This document shows positions 1-5,514 of a DNA stretch of 5,514 nt, piece after piece. Both the position numbers and the translations under genes were made by a program. The stretch covers positions 1 to 5,514 of the forward strand of contig CALYVJ010000146.1 in NCBI GenBank assembly GCA_945494195.1, in the 5' to 3' direction. This stretch comes from an uncultured Selenomonas sp. (GTDB lineage: Bacteria > Bacillota > Negativicutes > Selenomonadales > Selenomonadaceae). The notes under the pieces are model-generated. The model made no database searches and was not told the DNA's origin. It saw only the letters and a program-made list of their open reading frames with translations. Every line of letters begins with the position of its first letter. Position 1 is the first letter of the stretch.

Positions 1-44
1 CGCAAACGGCTGGAACCTTTTTATTGAATCATTGAGACGAAAAT

Positions 45-1670
45 TTATGCCTCTTTTTTGTCAAAGGGAACGTGGTTGAGCACCAGGTCCGGATTGTTGT
101 CCGTAATCCAGCCGATGGCCCACTCGTTGCTAAGAAGCAGCACCGGATTCTGGTTGCGGTCATAGACGAACATGCCACGGTCCGCGCCCTTGAGCTCTGC
201 CGGCGTCACTTCGCGGCCATCCTCAAAAGCCATCCAGCGGGCGACCTCAAAGGGCTGCATGTTCATCTCGATGTCAACGTTGTACTCATTCTTGAGACGG
301 TACTCCAGCACCTCGAACTGCAGCGTGCCGACGGTGCCGACGATATAGGACTCGGTACCGGCGCCAGCCTGCTGGAAGAGCTGGATTGCGCCCTCCTGAG
401 TGAGCTGCTCGATGCCCTTGACGAACTGCTTACGCTTCATGGTATCCTTCGCCTGAACGCGGGCGAATTTTTCTGGCGGGAATACCGGAAAGTCCGCATA
501 TTTGAACTTATGGCTGGCATCGCAGACCGTGTCGCCGATGCCAAAGACCCCCGGGTCGAAGAGACCGATGATGTCACCCGGATATGCCGTATCCACAATC
601 TGGCGGTCCTGAGCCAGGAACTGCTGAGGCTGAGCCAGCTTCAGCATCTTGCCCGTGCGCTCATGCCAAACTTCCATGTTGCGCTCGAACTTGCCCGAGC
701 AAATGCGGATGAAGGCCAGACGGTCGCGATGGGCCGGGTTCATGTTGGCCTGAATCTTAAAGACAAAACCCGAGAACTTCTCATCGCTAGCCGGAATCAT
801 CCCCTCTGAAGACTTGCGGGGCTGCGGGATCGGCGCCATGCGGATATAGCCCTCAAGGAAGTCCTGCACACCGAAGTTCGTCATGGCCGAACCAAAGAAC
901 ATAGGCGTGAGCTCACCGGCATTGACGAGTTCCATATCGAATTCCTCGCCAGCCTCATTGAGGAGCTCCAAATCTTCCTGCAGAGCTTCCCAGACATCTT
1001 CGCCCACGCGCTCGATGACTGCCGGGTCATCGGGCTCATAGACATCAGCGATACGCGCCTCCTGACCATGGGTCGTATCCTCAGCGAAGAGCAGCACCTT
1101 ATCGTTGCGGCGGTCGTAAACGCCCATGTACTGCCCGTCCTGACCGATTGGCCAATTCATCGGATAAGAGCGGATGCCCAACACGTTTTCGATTTCGTCC
1201 ATAAGGTCAATCGGAGCCTTACCATAGTGGTCCAGCTTATTGACAAAAGTAAAGATAGGAATGTTCCGCTGCTTGCAGACCTTGAACAGTTTCTTCGTCT
1301 GGGCCTCGACGCCCTTGGCCACGTCGATGACCATGACAGCACTGTCAACGGCCATCAGCGTGCGGTAGGTGTCCTCGGAGAAGTCCTGATGGCCCGGCGT
1401 ATCGAGGATGTTGATGCGGCAGCCGTCGTAGTCGAACTGCAGCACCGACGAAGTGACCGAGATACCACGCTGCTTCTCGATTTCCATCCAGTCGGATACC
1501 GCATGGCGCTGAGTCTTGCGGCTCTTGATGGAACCAGCCAGATGGATGGCACCACCGTAGAGCAGGAGTTTCTCCGTAAGCGTCGTCTTACCAGCATCCG
1601 GGTGAGAGATAATGGCAAAGGTGCGGCGCTTTTCTATTTCTTTATTGAGTTCTTCACTTAATGCTGACAA
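45..1670 (-). CDS. prfC: Peptide chain release factor 3 (RF3), translational GTPase
   Basis: RF3 is a cytosolic GTPase that drives RF1 and RF2 off the ribosome after peptide release, so the factors can recycle. The G-domain motifs are all visible, numbered from the TTG start: P-loop HPDAGKTT at 23-30, switch I RGISVTSS at 68-75, DTPGH at 90-94, NKLD at 144-147 and GSA at 260-262. The RF3-type beta-barrel and C-terminal domains follow, to a total of 541 residues. E. coli RF3 has 529, so the gene is complete. I chose TTG at 1670 because GGAGG lies 7 nt upstream of it (1678-1682). In-frame ATG at 1685 and TTG at 1691 have no ribosome binding site, and that GGAGG would fall inside their coding sequence. 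It is transcribed divergently from the oxidoreductase gene. EF-G is excluded by the RF3-type sequence and the short length. The product is certain; the start is likely. Confidence 0.96.
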   Translation of the reverse strand: MSALSEELNKEIEKRRTFAIISHPDAGKTTLTEKLLLYGGAIHLAGSIKSRKTQRHAVSDWMEIEKQRGISVTSSVLQFDYDGCRINILDTPGHQDFSEDTYRTLMAVDSAVMVIDVAKGVEAQTKKLFKVCKQRNIPIFTFVNKLDHYGKAPIDLMDEIENVLGIRSYPMNWPIGQDGQYMGVYDRRNDKVLLFAEDTTHGQEARIADVYEPDDPAVIERVGEDVWEALQEDLELLNEAGEEFDMELVNAGELTPMFFGSAMTNFGVQDFLEGYIRMAPIPQPRKSSEGMIPASDEKFSGFVFKIQANMNPAHRDRLAFIRICSGKFERNMEVWHERTGKMLKLAQPQQFLAQDRQIVDTAYPGDIIGLFDPGVFGIGDTVCDASHKFKYADFPVFPPEKFARVQAKDTMKRKQFVKGIEQLTQEGAIQLFQQAGAGTESYIVGTVGTLQFEVLEYRLKNEYNVDIEMNMQPFEVARWMAFEDGREVTPAELKGADRGMFVYDRNQNPVLLLSNEWAIGWITDNNPDLVLNHVPFDKKEA

Positions 1671-1677
1671 AGTAAAT

Positions 1678-1682
1678 CCTCC
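1678..1682 (-). promoter_or_regulatory. Ribosome binding site that decides the prfC start
   Basis: The minus strand reads GGAGG here, 7 nt before the TTG at 1670-1668. Neither the in-frame ATG at 1685-1683 nor the TTG at 1691-1689 has a purine-rich site upstream. This places initiation at TTG 1670. Confidence 0.75.
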
Positions 1683-1707
1683 CATATGCAAATAACACTA
1701 ACTTACA

Positions 1708-1731
1708 TATTATCATAAGGACTATTATCAT
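1708..1731. repeat. 9-bp direct repeat TATTATCAT in the divergent promoter region
   Basis: TATTATCAT occurs at 1708-1716 and again at 1723-1731, 15 bp apart. The first copy contains the candidate prfC -10 box, and the second overlaps one base of its -35 box. On the minus strand each copy contains TGATAAT, which resembles half of a Fur-type box, but the copies are direct rather than inverted. In such A/T-rich DNA the repeat may be chance. Confidence 0.45.
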
Positions 1732-1736
1732 CGCAA
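1709..1736 (-). promoter_or_regulatory. Candidate sigma-70-type promoter for prfC
   Basis: The minus strand has TTGCGA (1736-1731, 4 of 6 matches to the -35 consensus), a 16-nt spacer, and GATAAT (1714-1709, 5 of 6 matches to the -10 consensus). Transcription would begin near 1702, leaving a leader of about 30 nt before TTG 1670. It would leave only about 10 nt before TTG 1691, which also favours the shorter protein. This is a consensus match only. Confidence 0.5.
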
Positions 1737-1753
1737 TAATTAATTTCTTGTCG

Positions 1754-1759
1754 TATAAT
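1754..1759 (+). promoter_or_regulatory. Candidate -10 box for the oxidoreductase gene
   Basis: A perfect TATAAT lies 31 bp before the start codon in an A/T-rich stretch. At 17-bp spacing the -35 position (1731-1736) reads TCGCAA, only 3 of 6 matches, so the promoter may be weak or need an activator. Transcription would start near 1766. Confidence 0.5.
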
Positions 1760-1778
1760 AAAGAGTAATGAACACAAT

Positions 1779-1784
1779 GGAGGT
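1779..1784 (+). promoter_or_regulatory. Ribosome binding site of the oxidoreductase gene
   Basis: GGAGGT lies here, with 7 nt between GGAGG and the ATG at 1791. This is an ideal spacing and fixes the start. Confidence 0.85.
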
Positions 1785-1790
1785 GTCCAC

Positions 1791-3797
1791 ATGGAAATCA
1801 AGAAATCCGCCTGCCCCTACGACTGCCCCGACTGCTGCGGGCTGCTTGTCTATACCGAGGGCGATGAAGTTATCAAAGTAAAAGGCGACCCGAGCCACAG
1901 CTATACCCGCGGCACGCTCTGCCCCAAGATGGCGCGCTACGAGCGCACGGTGCACTCGTCGGCACGCCTTACGACGCCCCTCAAACGCGTCGGCCCCAAG
2001 GGCAGCGGGGACTTTACGCCGATCAGCTGGGACACCGCCATTGCGGCCATCGCCAGCCAATGGAAAACCATTATTGATACGTTCGGTGCCGAGGCTATCC
2101 TGCCCTACTCCTATGCTGGCACCATGGGCACCATCCAGTACAGTGCCGGCCACAGCTTCTTCTATCAGCTGGGCGCCACGAGCCTTGACCGCACCATCTG
2201 CGCGCCGGCAAAATCGCGCGGCTATCGCGACGTCATGGGCGGCACGCTGCCCACGCCCCCCCAGGAGGCCGACTGCAGTGACTTCATTATTCTCTGGAGC
2301 ATCAGCATGCTGGCCACCGACATCCACTTCCGTCACGACGTGGAGCTTGCCCGCCAGAACGGCGCAAAAATCTGGTGCATCGACACCTATGAGACGCCGA
2401 CGGCCCGCTATGCCGACCACTTCACCTGCGTGAAGCCCGGCACCGACGGTGCCCTGGCCCTGGGCCTTATGCATGTGCTTAGCCGCGACGGGCTTGTCGA
2501 CGAGAAATTCATTCAGCAACATGTCACGGGCTGGGAGGAGCTTCGCAATCATATCCTGCCCCATTATTCACCAGCTGCCGTATCGGCCATCACCGAGGTG
2601 CCTGCTGCCGCAATCGAGGAGCTTGCCAAGGCCTTCGGCCGCGCCCGGGCGCCCTTCATCCGCCTTGGCAGCGGCCAGTCCCGCTATGGCAACGGTGCGA
2701 TGACCTCGCGGCTCATCACCTGCCTGCCCGCCATCGTCGGCGCCTATGCCCATACTGGCGGCGGTCTTTTGACCTCGGCCTCGGGCAGTCATGCCTTTGA
2801 CAAGAGCATCATCCGCCGCCCCGAAAAGGAAAAGGGTGGAGTCCGTCATATCAACATGATCAAGCTGGGTCAGGCCCTGACGGATGAAAAACTAGCGCCC
2901 CCCATCAAGAGCCTTTATGTCTATTCCTCCAATCCTGCCTGCACGGCTCCCGAGCAGGCCCTCGTCCAGCAGGGGCTTTTGCGCGAGGACCTCTTCACCG
3001 TCGTCCACGAGCGCTTCATGACCGACACAGCCCGTTATGCCGACATCATCCTGCCTGCAACGACTTCCCTGGAGCACGACGACATCTACTATTCTTACGG
3101 CCACTATACCGTCCAGCGCGGCGATGCCGCCATCCCGCCGGTCGGCCAAAGCAAATCCAACTGGCAGGTCTTTTCGCTGCTGGCCAAGGCCATGGGCATC
3201 GACGATACCTTCTTCCAGCAGACGGAAGCGGAACTGATTGAAAAATTCATCGCCAGCACGGACACGGCCTGGCCGCTGCCCGTGGATAAGGAACGGCTTT
3301 CCAGCGGCGAGCCCGTCGACCTGCCCATGCCCGATGATTACAAGCTCGATTTCCAAACGCCTTCGGGCAAAATCGAAATCAAGAATCCTGCCTGCGAGCC
3401 CGCACTGCCCGATTACCGTCCGCCCCATTACGCCAAGGATGACGAGTCCTTCCTGCTGATCAACGCCCCGGACCCGCGCATCCTCGACAGCTCCTTCAAC
3501 GAGCGCCCCGAGCTCATGCGGGGCCATGTCATGGAGCTTTTGATGCATCCTGATGATGCCCAGCACCTGGGCCTTTGCGAAGGCGATACCGTGCAGGCCA
3601 GCAATGCCCAGGGAAGTGCGCAGTTTACGCTAACCCTGACGGCACGCACCGCCCTGGGCCGCGTCGTCAGCGAGGGCGTCTGGTGGAACACGCTGACAAA
3701 GACTGGCAACACCAACCAGCTGACCCATGCACGCACCACCGACAAAGACGACGGCAGCACCTTCTACGATGTCAAAGTCAACATCAGCAAGATCTGA
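1791..3797 (+). CDS. Single-subunit molybdopterin oxidoreductase (DMSO reductase superfamily), substrate unknown
   Basis: This is a 668-residue oxidoreductase carrying a bis-molybdopterin guanine dinucleotide cofactor with Mo or W. The N-terminus has a [4Fe-4S] motif with C8, C12, C16 and C44 (C-x3-C-x3-C-x27-C). C137 in TICAPAK sits where the family places its metal-ligating residue, pointing to a Cys-ligated enzyme. SSNPACTAPE (about 381-390) and TARYADIILPATT are typical of the catalytic domain. The final 120 or so residues form the dinucleotide-binding domain, including HPDDAQHLGLCEGD. There is no twin-arginine signal or membrane segment, so it should be cytosolic. No electron-transfer or membrane-anchor subunit is next to it. 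Length and layout resemble the B. subtilis YyaE/YoaE group as I recall it, whose substrates are not established; acetylene hydratase-like or formate dehydrogenase-like chemistry cannot be excluded. It has its own promoter and terminator, and third codon positions are strongly G/C-rich. Confidence 0.9.
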   Translation: MEIKKSACPYDCPDCCGLLVYTEGDEVIKVKGDPSHSYTRGTLCPKMARYERTVHSSARLTTPLKRVGPKGSGDFTPISWDTAIAAIASQWKTIIDTFGAEAILPYSYAGTMGTIQYSAGHSFFYQLGATSLDRTICAPAKSRGYRDVMGGTLPTPPQEADCSDFIILWSISMLATDIHFRHDVELARQNGAKIWCIDTYETPTARYADHFTCVKPGTDGALALGLMHVLSRDGLVDEKFIQQHVTGWEELRNHILPHYSPAAVSAITEVPAAAIEELAKAFGRARAPFIRLGSGQSRYGNGAMTSRLITCLPAIVGAYAHTGGGLLTSASGSHAFDKSIIRRPEKEKGGVRHINMIKLGQALTDEKLAPPIKSLYVYSSNPACTAPEQALVQQGLLREDLFTVVHERFMTDTARYADIILPATTSLEHDDIYYSYGHYTVQRGDAAIPPVGQSKSNWQVFSLLAKAMGIDDTFFQQTEAELIEKFIASTDTAWPLPVDKERLSSGEPVDLPMPDDYKLDFQTPSGKIEIKNPACEPALPDYRPPHYAKDDESFLLINAPDPRILDSSFNERPELMRGHVMELLMHPDDAQHLGLCEGDTVQASNAQGSAQFTLTLTARTALGRVVSEGVWWNTLTKTGNTNQLTHARTTDKDDGSTFYDVKVNISKI

Positions 3798-3865
3798 CCT
3801 GTCAAATTTTGACAAGTCAATGCTGACAAGTCAAAAAAATGGCAGCCGCAATCCTGACCTATCAA
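3795..3865. repeat. Cluster of TGAC-N2-GTCA palindromes
   Basis: TGACCTGTCAA (3795-3805, whose first three bases are the oxidoreductase stop codon), TGACAAGTCAA (3810-3820) and TGACAAGTCAA (3824-3834) repeat at 15- and 14-bp intervals. A degenerate copy, TGACCTATCAA, lies at 3855-3865, 31 bp further on. Each of the first three is a palindrome with TGAC and GTCA arms. The first two also create a 7-bp inverted repeat, TGTCAAA and TTTGACA, around position 3807. The spacing of about 1.4 helical turns could suit a DNA-binding protein, but simple slippage duplication would also explain it. No function is assigned. Confidence 0.7.
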
Positions 3866-3884
3866 GATTGCAGTTGCCGTTTTT
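3834..3884. terminator. Bidirectional Rho-independent terminator between convergent genes
   Basis: The arms at 3841-3853 and 3866-3878 form a 13-position stem with one G-T wobble and one C-A mismatch, closing a 12-nt loop. On the plus strand five T's follow (3880-3884), ending the oxidoreductase transcript. On the minus strand the A-run at 3833-3839 becomes a T-run after the stem, ending the xth transcript. The stem begins 12 nt beyond the xth stop codon. Confidence 0.85.
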
Positions 3885-3890
3885 ACGTGC

Positions 3891-4643
3891 TTATTTCAGT
3901 TCCAAGCCCACCGGGCAATGGTCACTGCCAAATATTTCGTTGTGGATGGTCGCATCGGCGATGCGGTCTTGGAGCCGTTTCGAGGCCACAAAGTAATCGA
4001 TGCGCCAGCCCGCATTCGTATCACGGGCCTTGCGCAGATACGACCACCAGGTATAGATGCCCGTGCGCTCCGGATACAAAGTGCGGAAGGTATCGATGAA
4101 GCCCGTCTCCAGAAGCTCCGTGAACTTGCCCCGTTCCTCATCGGTGAAGCCTGCATTATGATGGTTCGTCTTCGGATTCTTGAGATCGATCTCCGTGTGG
4201 GCCACGTTGAGATCGCCGCAGACGATAACCGGCTTCTTGCTGTCAAGCTCGAGCAGATAGGCACGGAAAGCATCCTCCCACTCCATGCGGTAGGCCAGAC
4301 GCTCCAGCTCGCGCTTGGAGTTCGGCGTGTAGACCGTCACGAAGTAGAATTCCGGGAACTCCAGCGTGATCACACGGCCCTCGTGGTCGTGCTCCTCGAT
4401 GCCGAGCCCGTAGCTTACTGAAAGGGGCTCGATGCGCGTGAAGACCGCCGTCCCCGAATAGCCCTTCTTCTCGGCGCTGTTCCAGTACTGCTTATAGCCC
4501 GGCAGGTCGAGGATGGCCTGATCCGGCTGCATCTTCGTCTCCTGCAAGCAAAATACATCGGCATCGAGCTTGCAAAACGACTCCATAAATCCCTTTTTCA
4601 AGCATGCCCGCAGGCCGTTGACATTCCAAGAAATAAATTTCAT
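3891..4643 (-). CDS. xth: Exodeoxyribonuclease III / class II AP endonuclease
   Basis: This DNA-repair enzyme of the exonuclease-endonuclease-phosphatase fold cuts DNA at abasic sites and removes 3'-blocking groups, using a divalent metal. The 250-residue protein is complete and of usual family length. The active-site residues are all visible: N7 in SWNVNG, metal-binding E35 in LQETK, Y105 in VYTPNS, D144 and N146 in GDLNVAH, D216 in WRIDYF, and D241-H242 in GSDHCPV. The ATG at 4643 has GGAGG (4652-4656) 8 nt upstream. The gene starts 16 nt after the lepB stop codon on the same strand, and I see no promoter in between, so it is probably co-transcribed with lepB. It ends just before a strong terminator. 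Family members are named xth or exoA; the sequence does not decide between the names. Confidence 0.95.
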   Translation of the reverse strand: MKFISWNVNGLRACLKKGFMESFCKLDADVFCLQETKMQPDQAILDLPGYKQYWNSAEKKGYSGTAVFTRIEPLSVSYGLGIEEHDHEGRVITLEFPEFYFVTVYTPNSKRELERLAYRMEWEDAFRAYLLELDSKKPVIVCGDLNVAHTEIDLKNPKTNHHNAGFTDEERGKFTELLETGFIDTFRTLYPERTGIYTWWSYLRKARDTNAGWRIDYFVASKRLQDRIADATIHNEIFGSDHCPVGLELK

Positions 4644-4651
4644 CGGTTCAC

Positions 4652-4656
4652 CCTCC
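4652..4656 (-). promoter_or_regulatory. Ribosome binding site of xth, just after the lepB stop
   Basis: The minus strand reads GGAGG within GGGGAGGGTG, 8 nt before the xth ATG and 3 nt past the lepB stop codon (4662-4660). A ribosome terminating on lepB would cover this site, which suggests translational coupling. Confidence 0.7.
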
Positions 4657-4659
4657 CCA

Positions 4660-5181
4660 TTACGGAAGTGCCTTAAACGAGTCCAGTGGCCAGAAGACCA
4701 TCATAGCCTTGCCCTTGATGAGGTCAAGGGGAACAAATCCTACATCAGCAAAGCGGCTGTCTTCAGAATTGTTACGGTTATCGCCCATGACGAAAATCGT
4801 CCCTTTCGGTACCGTGGATTTCGGATATTCACTCTTCGTCTTTTCTAGAATATAATCCTCATTCAAAAGCTGGTCATTGACGAATACACGGCCATCTTTG
4901 ATTTCCACCGTGTCCCCTGCCGTAGCGATAACGCGTTTGATGAAATCACGCTTCGGGTCACGGGGATACTGGAATACCAGGATTTCGCCTTTCTGGGGTT
5001 CACGGAACTGATAGATAAATTTATTGACTACGAGGCGCTCCTGAGACTGCAAGGTTGGCCGCATAGACGGACCATCAACGATATAAAGCTCGACTACAAA
5101 CTGGCGGATGATAAACGCCAGCACGACGGCCACGACAATCGAAACAATCCAATCTTTAGCCTCTTCTCCTAATGAACTCAT
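4660..5181 (-). CDS. lepB: Signal peptidase I
   Basis: This membrane-bound serine protease removes signal peptides from exported proteins on the outer face of the cytoplasmic membrane. It has 173 residues, the short Gram-positive type. One membrane helix runs from about 11 to 30, followed by the catalytic domain. The nucleophile is S39 in GPSMRPT and the general base is K82 in DFIKRVIA. The conserved [11 protein letters not shown] box lies at 133-143. I chose the ATG at 5181 because a GAGGAGG site (5190-5196) lies 8 nt upstream. A TTG at 5214 would extend the frame by 11 residues but lies in the T-rich tail of the upstream hairpin and has no binding site. It follows rplS and precedes xth on the same strand; the rplS-lepB pairing is common in Firmicutes. 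No convincing promoter of its own is visible, so it may depend on read-through from rplS. Confidence 0.95.
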   Translation of the reverse strand: MSSLGEEAKDWIVSIVVAVVLAFIIRQFVVELYIVDGPSMRPTLQSQERLVVNKFIYQFREPQKGEILVFQYPRDPKRDFIKRVIATAGDTVEIKDGRVFVNDQLLNEDYILEKTKSEYPKSTVPKGTIFVMGDNRNNSEDSRFADVGFVPLDLIKGKAMMVFWPLDSFKALP

Positions 5182-5189
5182 TACAGTGT

Positions 5190-5196
5190 CCTCCTC
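5190..5196 (-). promoter_or_regulatory. Ribosome binding site that decides the lepB start
   Basis: The minus strand reads GAGGAGG, 8 nt before ATG 5181. It favours this start over the in-frame TTG at 5214. Confidence 0.85.
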
Positions 5197-5210
5197 ATAA
5201 TAAATTTCAA

Positions 5211-5241
5211 ACAAATAGGGACTGCTAAAAAGCAGTCCCTA
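5211..5241 (-). terminator. Terminator-like hairpin between rplS and lepB
   Basis: The arms 5216-5226 and 5231-5241 form a perfect 11-bp stem closing a 4-nt loop. On the minus strand the stem is followed by TTTGTTTG, an imperfect T-run. It starts 12 nt after the rplS stop codon. Its likely job is to end, or partly attenuate, the rplS transcript so that less lepB than ribosomal protein is made. The plus strand has no T-run after the stem. Confidence 0.75.
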
Positions 5242-5253
5242 CCGTTACGCCAA

Positions 5254-5514
5254 TTAGCGTTTCTCTTTGATACGAGCAGCTTTACCCGTAAGGTTGCGCA
5301 GATAATAGAGTTTAGCACGACGAACGATCCCCTTGCGGACAACGTCGATCTTCTCAATGCGCGGGGAATGAACCGGGAACATACGCTCAACACCTACGCC
5401 GTAGGAAATACGACGAACCGTGAACGTCTCACGAACGCCCGTACCCTGGCGGGAGATGACAACGCCCTCGAACATCTGGATACGCTCGCGGGAACCCTCG
5501 ACGATTTTCGCATG
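5254..5514 (-). CDS. rplS: 50S ribosomal protein L19, 5' part cut off by window edge
   Basis: L19 is a large-subunit ribosomal protein located near the interface with the small subunit. The visible 86 residues match the family from the middle to the C-terminus: [15 protein letters not shown], then [34 protein letters not shown] and the final [10 protein letters not shown]. An internal Met codon at 5475 is not the start, since the frame continues upstream to the window edge with typical L19 sequence. The family is usually about 115 residues, so roughly 28 N-terminal residues lie outside the window. In Firmicutes this gene usually follows rpsP, rimM and trmD, which would be expected just to the right. 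A terminator-like hairpin and lepB follow it. Confidence 0.97.
   Translation of the reverse strand, partial: HAKIVEGSRERIQMFEGVVISRQGTGVRETFTVRRISYGVGVERMFPVHSPRIEKIDVVRKGIVRRAKLYYLRNLTGKAARIKEKR

Noticed and set aside
1..44. Possible prfC terminator with A/T-rich sequence downstream of the stop codon.
   Set aside because: No stem of useful length is visible before the window edge.
72..809. 245-codon open frame on the plus strand, antisense to prfC.
   Set aside because: It is the complement of the RF3 C-terminal coding region, has no recognisable family, and no separate gene is supported.
1660..1670. AATGCTGACAA near the prfC start is identical to 3819-3829 in the palindrome cluster.
   Set aside because: Several 11-bp matches are expected by chance in 5.5 kb, and the match does not extend into the GTCA arm.
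1740..2564. 274-codon open frame on the minus strand, antisense to the oxidoreductase gene.
   Set aside because: It lies opposite a clearly real gene with G/C-rich third positions, has no recognisable domain, and runs through the divergent promoter region.
2892..3566. 224-codon open frame on the minus strand within the oxidoreductase gene.
   Set aside because: It is antisense to conserved oxidoreductase sequence, including the dinucleotide-binding domain, and is explained by codon bias.
3809..3814. Perfect TTGACA -35-like hexamer after the oxidoreductase gene.
   Set aside because: It has no -10 partner at 16-18 bp (the sequence there is A-rich but reads about CAAAAA), it is part of the palindrome cluster, and a terminator follows.

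Overview
The window looks like an ordinary chromosomal stretch of an anaerobic Firmicute. A Negativicute such as Selenomonas or Mitsuokella is my best guess. That guess rests on the rplS-lepB gene order typical of Firmicutes, strong AGGAGG-type ribosome binding sites, G/C-rich coding sequence with A/T-rich spacers, and recalled protein similarity. No database search was possible.

Layout from left to right. (1) Positions 45-1670, minus strand: prfC, peptide chain release factor 3, probably starting at a TTG codon. (2) About 120 bp of A/T-rich divergent promoter region (1671-1790), with a candidate promoter for each flanking gene and a 9-bp direct repeat. (3) Positions 1791-3797, plus strand: a 668-residue single-subunit molybdopterin oxidoreductase with an Fe-S motif and a probable cysteine metal ligand. 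It has no export signal and no partner subunit. (4) Positions 3795-3884, between two convergent genes: a cluster of TGAC-N2-GTCA palindromes and a strong bidirectional terminator. (5) Minus strand, reading from the right edge: rplS (ribosomal protein L19, start cut off by the window edge), a terminator-like hairpin, lepB (signal peptidase I) and, 16 nt further on, xth (exodeoxyribonuclease III).

The genes on the right form a housekeeping cluster: ribosome protein, then protein export, then DNA repair. xth follows lepB closely enough to share its transcript. The oxidoreductase is a free-standing transcription unit with its own promoter and terminator. I see no mobile element, CRISPR array, tRNA or rRNA, and no convincing evidence of an undescribed multi-gene system. 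The points most worth a second look are the palindrome cluster at the end of the oxidoreductase gene and the unknown substrate of that enzyme. No stretch longer than 300 bases lacks a gene. Positions 1-44 lie downstream of prfC and show no clear terminator.
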